Positions 1-3,678 of a DNA stretch of 5,310 bases are shown here, piece after piece. Position numbers and translations under genes: made by a program. Source of the DNA: Oscillospiraceae bacterium (GTDB taxonomy: Bacteria; Bacillota; Clostridia; Oscillospirales; Oscillospiraceae). The stretch spans positions 1 to 5,310 of the forward strand of contig JAQWCP010000128.1 of NCBI GenBank assembly GCA_028705905.1, read 5' to 3'. Each line of letters starts with the position of its first letter. Within the stretch, counting starts at the first letter, position 1. The notes below the pieces were generated by a model, which was not told the DNA's origin, made no database searches, and saw nothing but the letters and a program-made list of their open reading frames with translations.

Positions 1-203
1 AGGTCTGATCGTTTGATTCCAAAGTATTTTGCCAGTTTATCAACTTTATCCATTCTTGGAAGGCGCGTTCCGTTGACCCATGAAGAAATAGAGGATCGAT
101 TTAAATTTAAATCTTTAATTAAATCAGATTGTGTCTTCCTATTTTTACCCATATAGTATTTTAAATTTTTGCTAAATATTGCTTTATATTTATCATCACT
201 CAT
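1..203 (-). CDS. XRE-family (CI-like) repressor, N-terminal part, cut by window start
   Basis: Reading leftward from the ATG at 203-201 gives 67 complete codons with no stop, so only the N-terminus is present. The protein begins MSDDKYKAIFSKNLKYYM and carries a Cro/CI-type helix-turn-helix at about residues 22-63. The scanning helix starts at TQSDLIKDL, the recognition helix is NRSSISSWVNG, and the tail RLPRMDKVDKLAKYFGI is typical of phage repressors. A GAGGAA ribosome site (complement of 211-216) lies 7 bases before the start. Its own promoter and a palindrome lie just upstream, and it faces a Cro-like gene, so I infer the maintenance repressor of the element's lysogeny switch. Whether it has a C-terminal S24/LexA self-cleavage domain or a metallopeptidase partner cannot be seen. 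The DNA-binding fold is near certain; the role comes from context. Confidence 0.88.
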   Translation of the reverse strand, partial: MSDDKYKAIFSKNLKYYMGKNRKTQSDLIKDLNLNRSSISSWVNGTRLPRMDKVDKLAKYFGIKRSD

Positions 204-218
204 TTTTTTGTTCCTCAC

Positions 219-237
219 TAGTATTGTAATAATACTA
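219..237. promoter_or_regulatory. Perfect 7-5-7 palindrome, operator candidate on the leftward promoter
   Basis: TAGTATT and AATACTA form perfect 7-bp arms around GTAAT. The right arm overlaps the leftward -10 box (234-239) and the rest covers the likely transcription start of the repressor gene. A protein bound here would block that promoter, so this is a good candidate for repressor autoregulation or for Cro binding. The half-site differs from the TCTAC/GTAGA site found on the rightward promoter. Confidence 0.6.
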
Positions 238-262
238 TACTACCCTATGAAGATGAAATCAA
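234..262 (-). promoter_or_regulatory. Leftward promoter of the repressor gene
   Basis: On the minus strand a TTGATT -35 box (257-262) is followed after 17 bp by a TATAGT -10 box (234-239). The predicted start lies near 226, giving a short leader of about 23 bases before the repressor ATG. The -10 box overlaps the 219-237 palindrome. Confidence 0.65.
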
Positions 263-280
263 GTACAAAAATATAAAAAG

Positions 281-315
281 TCTACTTTTGGTATTGACTG
301 TCTACAAATAGTAGA
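281..315. promoter_or_regulatory. Tandem operator candidates on the rightward promoter
   Basis: TCTAC-AAATA-GTAGA (301-315) is a perfect 5-5-5 palindrome sitting between the -35 and -10 boxes of the rightward promoter. Exactly 20 bp upstream, TCTAC-TTTTG-GTATT (281-295) repeats the left half-site with a degenerate right half. Two helical turns of spacing would place both on the same face of the DNA, as expected for cooperative binding by a CI/Cro-type protein. Confidence 0.65.
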
Positions 316-322
316 GTATAAT
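294..322 (+). promoter_or_regulatory. Rightward early promoter, near-consensus sigma-A type
   Basis: TTGACT (294-299) and TATAAT (317-322) are separated by 17 bp, so only one base departs from consensus. Transcription would begin near 329, just ahead of the GGAGG at 340-344 and the Cro-like gene. The 301-315 palindrome fills the spacer, so binding there would directly exclude RNA polymerase. Confidence 0.85.
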
Positions 323-359
323 AAAAAAGAAAAATGAGAGGAGGTTAAAGAGAACAAAA

Positions 360-593
360 ATGGAAAATAGAAAGAATTATAAAATCACACTTGCGGCGGC
401 ACGTGTAAATGCGGGAATGACCCAAGATGATGTGGCTAAGAGGATGCATATTGGGAAACAGACTATTGGGAATTGGGAGAATGGAAAAATAATTCCAGGA
501 ATTCCAGAAATAGAGATGCTATCAAATTTATATAATATGCCAGTGGACTATATTTTTTTACCACATGAATCTACAAAATGTAGACAACAATAG
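360..593 (+). CDS. Small Cro-like XRE-family DNA-binding protein
   Basis: This 77-aa protein is almost entirely one helix-turn-helix domain: TLAAARVNAGMTQDDVAKRMHIGKQTIGNWENGK covers helices 1-3, then PGIPEIEMLSNLYNMPVDYIF closes the fold. It is the first gene downstream of the strong rightward promoter and divergent from the repressor, the position of Cro in temperate phages and excisive elements. I infer that it counteracts the leftward repressor. The GGAGG at 340-344 is 15 bases from the ATG, longer than usual; no better in-frame start is visible, and a weaker AGAGA lies closer. Its last codons (encoding STKCR) contain a third copy of the operator-like palindrome, which is unusual. The alternative is a generic transcriptional regulator of the downstream genes. 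Confidence 0.9.
   Translation: MENRKNYKITLAAARVNAGMTQDDVAKRMHIGKQTIGNWENGKIIPGIPEIEMLSNLYNMPVDYIFLPHESTKCRQQ
570..584. promoter_or_regulatory. Third operator-like palindrome inside the end of the Cro-like gene
   Basis: TCTAC-AAAAT-GTAGA is a perfect 5-5-5 palindrome with arms and spacing identical to those at 301-315, 269 bp away. It lies in the last codons of the Cro-like gene, upstream of the next small gene. It could be a secondary operator for looping or a roadblock to transcription. Confidence 0.5.
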
Positions 594-645
594 TTTTCTT
601 AAGAATGGATGAATTTTAATTAAGACCTAAAAGGAGGTGAAGTAA

Positions 646-816
646 ATGTTAAAGAAGATCTATTCAGAGTTGGTATTGATACGAAAAGAGCTCCAAGCCA
701 TTCGTCATAGCGAGGAGCTCGGGGTTACTACTTTAATCGATGGAGAAGTAACTGCTTCGTCTGTTATTCCATATTTAACCATTCATGATACCGACGGAGC
801 AAACCCAAAGCCATGA
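646..816 (+). CDS. 56-aa hypothetical early protein
   Basis: An ATG at 646 follows an almost perfect ribosome site (AAGGAGGTGA, 631-640) at good spacing, which is the main support for this short gene. The product begins MLKKIYSELVLIRKELQAIRHSEE, a charged helix with a heptad-like pattern that could be a short coiled coil, and ends in a less structured tail (SSVIPYLTIHDTDGANPKP). I do not recognise a family with certainty. The helix resembles small helical proteins often found after phage early promoters. It follows the Cro-like gene by 52 bp and is likely on the same transcript. Its last 53 bases overlap, tail to tail, the end of the leftward 66-aa gene; the short tail may be a product of that junction. 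Confidence 0.62.
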   Translation: MLKKIYSELVLIRKELQAIRHSEELGVTTLIDGEVTASSVIPYLTIHDTDGANPKP

Positions 817-964
817 AAAGCGCTATTGTTGCGGTTTCATTCCCACGAGCCGTGCAAGAATCACTTATCTTGGTTACGGAATCAAGAGGTGCTTGGCAAC
901 TGTCAACTATTGCAGCAATTTCATCTTCAGTTAAGGTCTTTGTGAATTCGTCAAAGTTCTTCAC
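764..964 (-). CDS. 66-aa hypothetical protein, leftward, with its own promoter
   Basis: I place the start at the GTG at 964-962 rather than at an ATG farther upstream (1039), because GGAGA lies at ideal distance before it and the upstream extension reads through promoter sequence. The protein starts MKNFDEFTKTLTEDEIAAIVDS and ends TIALFMALGLLRRYHEWLNME. It looks all-helical, with a hydrophobic stretch too short to be called a membrane segment and a WL-rich end. I do not recognise a domain. It lies opposite to the rest of the early operon, like some moron or accessory genes in prophages that are expressed in the integrated state. An extended -10 promoter about 50 bp upstream supports independent expression. 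The 3' end overlaps the 56-aa gene by 53 bp. Confidence 0.68.
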   Translation of the reverse strand: MKNFDEFTKTLTEDEIAAIVDSCQAPLDSVTKISDSCTARGNETATIALFMALGLLRRYHEWLNME

Positions 965-1010
965 TTGAATTTCTCCTTTCCTAGATTTCACCGGGCATGG
1001 TGATAATTTA

Positions 1011-1039
1011 AGTATAGCAGGAGAGGAGAGGTTAGACAA
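1011..1039 (-). promoter_or_regulatory. Leftward promoter of the 66-aa gene
   Basis: On the minus strand TTGTCT (1034-1039) and TATACT (1011-1016) are 17 bp apart, with a TG one base upstream of the -10 (extended -10). It drives the GTG-started gene at 964. The -35 box forms half of the palindrome at 1035-1044. Confidence 0.6.
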
Positions 1040-1044
1040 TTGTC
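1035..1044. promoter_or_regulatory. GACAATTGTC palindrome shared by two divergent -35 boxes
   Basis: This perfect 10-bp palindrome supplies the -35 of the leftward promoter (TTGTCT, 1039-1034) and of a rightward candidate (TTGTCA, 1040-1045). A protein bound here would affect both directions at once. Confidence 0.45.
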
Positions 1045-1068
1045 AATCGGCTTAAAGCGTATTACAGT
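1040..1068 (+). promoter_or_regulatory. Candidate rightward promoter of the 53-aa gene
   Basis: TTGTCA (1040-1045) and TACAGT (1063-1068) are 17 bp apart; the -35 matches consensus in 5 of 6 positions and the -10 in 4 of 6. Transcription from about 1075 would give a leader of about 120 bases holding two hairpins before the 1196 start. Weaker than the leftward promoter. Confidence 0.4.
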
Positions 1069-1115
1069 TTTATATTTATTTAATATTATGCAATAAGGAT
1101 TTGAAGTTTTGGCGA

Positions 1116-1137
1116 ACCGGACATGGGCGTGTCCGGT
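1116..1137 (+). promoter_or_regulatory. Leader hairpin I (perfect 8-6-8 inverted repeat)
   Basis: ACCGGACA and TGTCCGGT pair perfectly around TGGGCG. The stem is GC-rich and is not followed by a T-run, so it is not a usual terminator. It lies in the untranslated leader of the 53-aa gene and may be an RNA fold or a DNA operator. Confidence 0.55.
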
Positions 1138-1140
1138 CGG

Positions 1141-1169
1141 TGAACGGTTTCCATTTTGGAAAGGGTTCA
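1141..1169 (+). promoter_or_regulatory. Leader hairpin II, just before the ribosome site
   Basis: TGAAC (1141-1145) pairs with GTTCA (1165-1169), and inside it TTTCCA (1148-1153) pairs with TGGAAA (1157-1162) around TTT, with a GG/GG internal loop between. It starts 3 bases after hairpin I and ends 14 bases before the GGAGG of the 53-aa gene, a position suited to controlling translation. Confidence 0.5.
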
Positions 1170-1173
1170 TAAA

Positions 1174-1190
1174 TTTTAACAATGGAGGTG
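1174..1190 (+). repeat. 17-bp leader repeat, copy 1 (contains the ribosome site)
   Basis: TTTTAACAATGGAGGTG is identical to 1518-1534. Both copies end in the GGAGGTG ribosome site and stand 5 bases from an ATG. The shared unit suggests that one gene-start cassette was copied or recombined. Confidence 0.7.
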
Positions 1191-1195
1191 GAAGG

Positions 1196-1357
1196 ATGGA
1201 ACGGAAAGTAGGACAGACTATTGATAATTTGTGTGTTTGGATAGATGAAGAGCTGCAAGCGGTTGGGCATGATGATTTAAATGATGGCAAAGAAGGGTTG
1301 TCAAAAATGATTAATGCCTTGGCCTATTTAGTTTGGGCCAAGGCATCTGGAAACTAA
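1196..1357 (+). CDS. 53-aa hypothetical protein
   Basis: The start is the ATG at 1196, 5 bases after GGAGGTG. A longer reading from 1109 is unlikely because it would translate both leader hairpins. The protein begins MERKVGQTIDNLCVWIDEELQAVGHDD and ends KEGLSKMINALAYLVWAKASGN. It appears to be two short amphipathic helices joined by an acidic loop. There is no signal peptide, no metal site and no family I recognise. It sits between a structured leader and a strong inverted repeat that overlaps its last codons, so its expression is probably controlled at RNA level. The size and position fit the small early proteins of prophages and integrative elements. The reading frame and ribosome site make it a likely real gene; function unknown. 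Confidence 0.68.
   Translation: MERKVGQTIDNLCVWIDEELQAVGHDDLNDGKEGLSKMINALAYLVWAKASGN
1303..1346 (-). terminator. 11-bp inverted repeat, possible leftward terminator
   Basis: ATGCCTTGGCC (1314-1324) and GGCCAAGGCAT (1336-1346) are perfect arms around an 11-base loop. On the minus strand the stem is followed by TAATCA and then five T's (1307-1303), a fair intrinsic terminator. It would stop leftward transcripts, including any from the 36-aa ORF ending at 1354. On the plus strand no T-run follows directly, and the stem lies in the coding end of the 53-aa gene. Confidence 0.45.
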
Positions 1358-1464
1358 TGCTTTTGTTCGGTTGATAGAGAATTAACAATTTCAATGAAGA
1401 ATGCTGTGACATTCTTTGCTGTAACTTCTGGTTCTTTGGATGACGCGATCATATTGTTTTCCAT
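1354..1464 (-). CDS. Possible 36-aa leftward ORF
   Basis: The ATG at 1464-1462 opens MENNMIASSKEPEVTAKNVTAFFIEIVNSLSTEQKH, ending at a TAG that overlaps the stop of the convergent 53-aa gene. In favour: the composition is protein-like, it fills an otherwise empty gap, and a hairpin with a T-run lies just downstream. Against: I see no ribosome site and no convincing promoter, and it is very short. It may be the remnant of a longer gene, or noise. No family recognised. Confidence 0.28.
   Translation of the reverse strand: MENNMIASSKEPEVTAKNVTAFFIEIVNSLSTEQKH
1397..1416. repeat. Perfect 7-6-7 inverted repeat
   Basis: AAGAATG and CATTCTT flank CTGTGA in the gap between the 53-aa gene and the excisionase-like gene. 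It is AT-rich and has no T-run beyond it. It could be an operator or a weak RNA hairpin; no role can be assigned. Confidence 0.4.
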
Positions 1465-1517
1465 ATAGCACGGAAGAAATAGGGCGTCATTCGGGCGTGG
1501 CGGATTAATTTGACAAG

Positions 1518-1534
1518 TTTTAACAATGGAGGTG
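1518..1534 (+). repeat. 17-bp leader repeat, copy 2 (contains the ribosome site)
   Basis: Identical to 1174-1190. It provides the GGAGGTG of the excisionase-like gene, 5 bases before the ATG at 1540. Similarity breaks down on both sides, although GGGCGTG also occurs upstream of both copies (1125-1131 and 1493-1499). Confidence 0.7.
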
Positions 1535-1539
1535 TAGAG

Positions 1540-1863
1540 ATGGTTGCAGAATTACGTCAAATGAGCAATGAGTCAATGGAGGTCCATCTGTTGACAGCAA
1601 TTTTGGAAGAGTTGCGGATAGCGAATGAAAAACAAGTGGTGGCAGAGTCGTTTGGGTTAACGTTAAACGCTGAGGAGGCAGCGAGGCTTTTGGGGGTTAC
1701 AAAGTCAAAGATTTATCAGATGTGTCAGACGGAGCCGGATTTTCCATATTTTCAATGCCCGGATAAACCGGGAGCGTCGGTGTTTATAAGCCGGGATGCA
1801 TTGGTGGAGTGGGTGAACAAAAAGACAGAGATGCAGTTGAAGGTGTCTCAAAAGTTGGTATGA
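1540..1863 (+). CDS. Excisionase-like helix-turn-helix (HTH_17/MerR-type) protein
   Basis: The 107-aa product has an N-terminal charged helix (about residues 12-35, VHLLTAILEELRIANEKQV), possibly for dimer formation. A winged helix-turn-helix of the excisionase/AlpA (HTH_17) type follows at about residues 41-92: LTLNAEEAARLLGVTKSKIYQM, a wing around FPYFQ, then ISRDALVEWV, the usual closing signature. The ATG at 1540 has a strong GGAGGTG; a TTG at 1510 would put that ribosome site inside the coding region, so I reject it. Such proteins bend DNA at attachment sites to direct excision, or act as regulators. It opens the rightward gene run leading toward the replication gene. I infer an excision or control role; no recombinase is in the window to confirm it. 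Confidence 0.82.
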   Translation: MVAELRQMSNESMEVHLLTAILEELRIANEKQVVAESFGLTLNAEEAARLLGVTKSKIYQMCQTEPDFPYFQCPDKPGASVFISRDALVEWVNKKTEMQLKVSQKLV

Positions 1864-1891
1864 TTTTGGAAATTAGTGGGGAAATAATAAA

Positions 1892-2107
1892 TTGAAAGTC
1901 ATTAGGACAAGAAACGGAAAAGAGGCGCCTTTTTATGATGCGGTGCCAGAGGGATGGGAACGCATCAGAGGCGCCATGACAGCCCCCTTGGGGTACTGCT
2001 GGATCTGGAACGGGAAGAGCCGGTTTGGCGGGGAATGCGAACAAGGGATTGTGACGCTGGCCGTTTGGAAAAAATATGAAATGGCTCTGGACAATCTGGA
2101 GCAGTAA
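1892..2107 (+). CDS. 71-aa conserved-type hypothetical protein
   Basis: A TTG start at 1892, with GGGG 10 bases upstream, gives MKVIRTRNGKEAPFYDAVPEGWERIRGAMTAPLGYCWIWNGKSRFGGE and a helical tail. The next in-frame ATG (M29) would remove half of a coherent domain, so I prefer TTG. The core pattern, GW followed by TAPLGY.W..NGKSRF.GE, resembles a small protein family I have seen in Firmicute mobile elements, where it has no known function; this is recall, not a search. Aromatic and glycine residues suggest a compact beta fold. It lies 28 bp after the excisionase-like gene and probably shares its transcript. A 20-bp inverted repeat begins 8 bases after its stop. Confidence 0.7.
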   Translation: MKVIRTRNGKEAPFYDAVPEGWERIRGAMTAPLGYCWIWNGKSRFGGECEQGIVTLAVWKKYEMALDNLEQ

Positions 2108-2115
2108 TCACACAG

Positions 2116-2218
2116 CATGCGCTTGTTCCTGCCGGTTTGTTTTGCCGGAAGCACTACAAATAACGGAATTTCCTCCTGATTAATTATGATTTTAACAGCC
2201 GGCAGGAACAAGCGCATG
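2116..2218. repeat. 20-bp perfect inverted repeat around a 63-base spacer
   Basis: The left arm 2116-2135 (begins CATGCGCTTG) and the right arm 2199-2218 (ends CAAGCGCATG) are exact reverse complements over 20 bp; one further G·U pair is possible. The unit fills the gap between two genes. Its right arm contains AGGA (2205-2208) and an in-frame ATG (2216) that could be an alternative start for the next gene. I see no duplicated target site. Possibilities are a miniature inverted-repeat element, an RNA switch masking a ribosome site, or a single-strand initiation hairpin for rolling-circle replication. Confidence 0.8.
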
Positions 2219-2245
2219 AAGAAAATAAAAGAAAGGGTGAGGAAC

Positions 2246-2470
2246 ATGACCATAACGGAAGAAAGACAGATTATCGGGGAGCGGATAACGGAGATGCTTG
2301 ACACGGTGAACAGTGAAACGGTAATAGCGGTTACCTATGACAAGGAAACCGAACGGTTTAAGCTTAAAGCAGCAGATGGCAGCAAGGTAGAGGCAAATGT
2401 CTCTGGAGACAGTGTGATGGCGTGCTTATATGACATTGCAAAAGCGGCAATTTATGGGAGACGATCATGA
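2246..2470 (+). CDS. 74-aa hypothetical protein
   Basis: Starting at the ATG at 2246 (ribosome site GGGTGAGG, 2235-2242), the protein reads MTITEERQIIGERITEMLDTVNSETVIAVTYDKETERFKLKAADGSKVEANVSGDSVMACLYDIAKAAIYGRRS. It looks like helix, then a beta-hairpin or sheet (TVIAVTYDKETERFKLKAADGSKVEANV), then helix. I recognise no family. An alternative ATG at 2216, in the same frame, would add ten basic residues (MKKIKERVRN) and has AGGA at suitable spacing inside the arm of the inverted repeat. If that start is used, the hairpin would control translation. The stop overlaps the next gene's ATG (ATGA), so the two are translationally coupled. Codons are G/C-richer than those of the switch genes. Confidence 0.68.
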   Translation: MTITEERQIIGERITEMLDTVNSETVIAVTYDKETERFKLKAADGSKVEANVSGDSVMACLYDIAKAAIYGRRS

Positions 2471-2622
2471 CGACAAGAGAAAAGCGGATCACCCTGCTGG
2501 GGCTTTTGATTGCGGCAACGGTGGCAACCATCATTTGCTGTTTTCGGCCGGTCCCGGCGTTTGGAGGGGAGTGGCTGTTGATTCCGGCCACGTTACTGGC
2601 CATGGTTGATCACTTTAATTAA
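2467..2622 (+). CDS. 51-aa small membrane protein
   Basis: The ATG at 2467 overlaps the previous stop (ATGA), with GGGAGA just upstream. After a basic start (MTTREKR), residues 8-25 (ITLLGLLIAATVATIICC) form a clear membrane segment. Residues 36-47 (WLLIPATLLAMV) may form a second, shorter one, joined by a turn containing RPVPAFGGE. The positive N-terminus predicts a hairpin with both ends inside. I recall similar short proteins with an RPVPA.GGE turn in phage-like elements of Firmicutes but no assigned function. Holin-like or membrane-anchor roles are possible, but no lysin gene is nearby to support a holin. It lies in the compact rightward run between two small unknown genes. Confidence 0.68.
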   Translation: MTTREKRITLLGLLIAATVATIICCFRPVPAFGGEWLLIPATLLAMVDHFN

Positions 2623-2653
2623 GTATAATCATTAACGATAGAGGGAAACAATA

Positions 2654-2830
2654 ATGGGAACTTATTACAGGGATGTGTTTGGCAGAAAGCATTTGAGACC
2701 GGAACCCCGGGAAACAGAAGTGGAAATGCAGTGGGACCGGTACCAAAACGGGGTATTTTGCAGGGGCGGGGTTAAGCCGCCGAAGAGCCGGAGGGAAAAG
2801 ATGCTGCTTAGAAAGTGGGAACAGGAATGA
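2654..2830 (+). CDS. 58-aa hypothetical basic protein
   Basis: The ATG at 2654 has GAGGG 8 bases upstream. The product (MGTYYRDVFGRKHLRPEPRETEVEMQWDRYQNGVFCRGGVKPPKSRREKMLLRKWEQE) is rich in Arg, Lys and Glu, with many aromatics and a basic C-terminal helix, so nucleic-acid contact is possible but unproven. There is no metal motif and no family I recognise. The stop overlaps the ATG of the zinc-ribbon gene, and the two are probably co-translated. The gap before it (2623-2653) contains a TATAAT with no correctly spaced -35, so I assume readthrough from upstream. The good ribosome site and the overlap make it probably real. Confidence 0.65.
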   Translation: MGTYYRDVFGRKHLRPEPRETEVEMQWDRYQNGVFCRGGVKPPKSRREKMLLRKWEQE

Positions 2831-3129
2831 CCGAAAGACTGGAGTTGAACGGCAAAACGGCAAAGGAAGCCAGGGATGCATTTAAAGGGAGGCTGAAACT
2901 GGACAAGCGGAACCGGCCAAAAGCAGAAAGAGGGTTTTGGCAGCGGAACGACAGGCTGGCCATTGGGGCCTTGGAGTTACAGATTCCAAAGAACATTGAA
3001 GTGGACATTGAACAGGACGGCAGGTGCTGCTTTGCGAAAACCCGGTGTCCGGTATGCGGTTACCCCATTAAACAAAAAGGGACGCGCTATTGCGCAGCCT
3101 GTGGACAAAGTATCCGGTGGCCGGAATGA
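2827..3129 (+). CDS. 100-aa zinc-ribbon protein
   Basis: The C-terminus holds a clear zinc ribbon, CPVCGYPIKQKGTRYCAACGQSI (Cys 74, 77, 89 and 92), with two more Cys at 67-68. The N-terminal half (MTERLELNGKTAKEARDAFKGRLKLDKRNRPKAERGFWQRNDRLAIGALELQIPKNIEVDIEQ) is mixed helix and strand with many basic residues. I choose the ATG at 2827, which overlaps the previous stop as ATGA, over a GTG at 2815 that lies further inside the upstream gene. Zinc ribbons of this size usually bind nucleic acid or proteins; the exact partner cannot be seen. It is followed by another ATGA overlap with a gene that also begins with a Cys cluster, so the two may act together. Location in the pre-replication operon suggests a replication or expression accessory. 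Confidence 0.76.
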   Translation: MTERLELNGKTAKEARDAFKGRLKLDKRNRPKAERGFWQRNDRLAIGALELQIPKNIEVDIEQDGRCCFAKTRCPVCGYPIKQKGTRYCAACGQSIRWPE

Positions 3130-3629
3130 CAGGAACAGCAGATGAAAAAAGAAGGCTGTGCCATTGCCTGGATTGTGGAAACAACACGATAAAGGCGATG
3201 AACCGGTGCCGGGCGCTGGAAGTGGTGCCGGAGGATATCGAACACTGCAGCGCAAAGGTGACCAGGGAACAGGCGGTTGCCGATGATATCAGACGGTATA
3301 AGGATTACCGGATACGGACTGGAAATGTTGCACCGGAAAGCTTTATTAAGGTGTGTGGCATGATGGTGGCGACGGTGGAAGAGCTGGAACCGTATGATAA
3401 TGAGGAAGACCGGACTTATTTTAAACCGGACCGAAAGCAATTGCAGATGGTTATGAACGAAAAGGGTATTACCGCAAAGCGGATGAAACAATTAACGGGG
3501 ATATCCATTGTGAGTATTCGGCAAGTGTTAAATGGACGGAAGGAAAGGTGCTATTACCACACGGCCAAAATGATGGCGGATTGTCTGGGGGTGGATCCGG
3601 AGCAATTTGGAAGGATAGAAGATTACTAA
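3126..3629 (+). CDS. 167-aa Cys-cluster plus XRE helix-turn-helix regulator
   Basis: The ATG at 3126 overlaps the previous stop (ATGA). Two parts are visible. The N-terminus (residues 11-41) has CHCLDCGNN...CRAL...C, five cysteines that could hold zinc or a metal cluster. The C-terminus (about 103-160) is a Cro/CI-like helix-turn-helix: LQMVMNEKGITAKRMKQLTGISIVSIRQVLNGRK followed by AKMMADCLGVDPEQF. A linker of about 60 residues joins them. This is the second regulator type on this transcript and the last gene before the terminator and the replication gene. I infer control of rep or of the origin region, but it could equally regulate cargo. A TTG start at 3090 is possible but would overlap the upstream gene more heavily. 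Domain assignment is solid for the HTH and tentative for the Cys part. Confidence 0.8.
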   Translation: MTGTADEKRRLCHCLDCGNNTIKAMNRCRALEVVPEDIEHCSAKVTREQAVADDIRRYKDYRIRTGNVAPESFIKVCGMMVATVEELEPYDNEEDRTYFKPDRKQLQMVMNEKGITAKRMKQLTGISIVSIRQVLNGRKERCYYHTAKMMADCLGVDPEQFGRIEDY

Positions 3630-3635
3630 AAAAAT

Positions 3636-3678
3636 AAAACCTGTCAGCTTGTGCCCCGACGGCCACTGACAGGTTTTT
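3636..3678. terminator. Strong intrinsic terminator, likely bidirectional
   Basis: AAAACCTGTCAG (3636-3647) pairs perfectly with CTGACAGGTTTT (3666-3677) over 12 bp around an 18-base loop, and five T's (3674-3678) end the stem. The A-run on the left gives the same layout on the other strand. It ends the operon whose last stop codon is at 3627-3629 and insulates rep from it. Confidence 0.9.

Noticed and set aside
596..605. TTCTTAAGAA palindrome after the Cro-like gene
   Set aside because: Short AT-rich palindrome with no second copy and no promoter around it; likely chance.
1109..1195. Longer start for the 53-aa gene giving an 82-aa protein
   Set aside because: It would translate two hairpins and the ribosome site; the ATG at 1196 has an ideal GGAGGTG 5 bases upstream.
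1510..1515. TTGACA as a -35 box for the excisionase-like gene
   Set aside because: The matching -10 would fall on the ribosome site and start codon and no TATAAT-like hexamer is there.
2116..2218. Inverted repeat as an ordinary intrinsic terminator
   Set aside because: The 63-base loop is too large and no T-run follows the right arm on either strand.
1933..2304. 123-aa leftward ORF across the inverted repeat
   Set aside because: It is antisense to two better-supported genes, runs through the 20-bp inverted repeat, and shows no coding-like domain.
2624..2629. Perfect TATAAT as an internal promoter before the 58-aa gene
   Set aside because: The nearest TTGATC is only 12 bp upstream and there is no extended -10 TG, so spacing does not work.
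3087..3491. 134-aa leftward ORF opposite the Cys/XRE gene
   Set aside because: His/Pro/Phe-rich shadow of a real helix-turn-helix gene, with no ribosome site.
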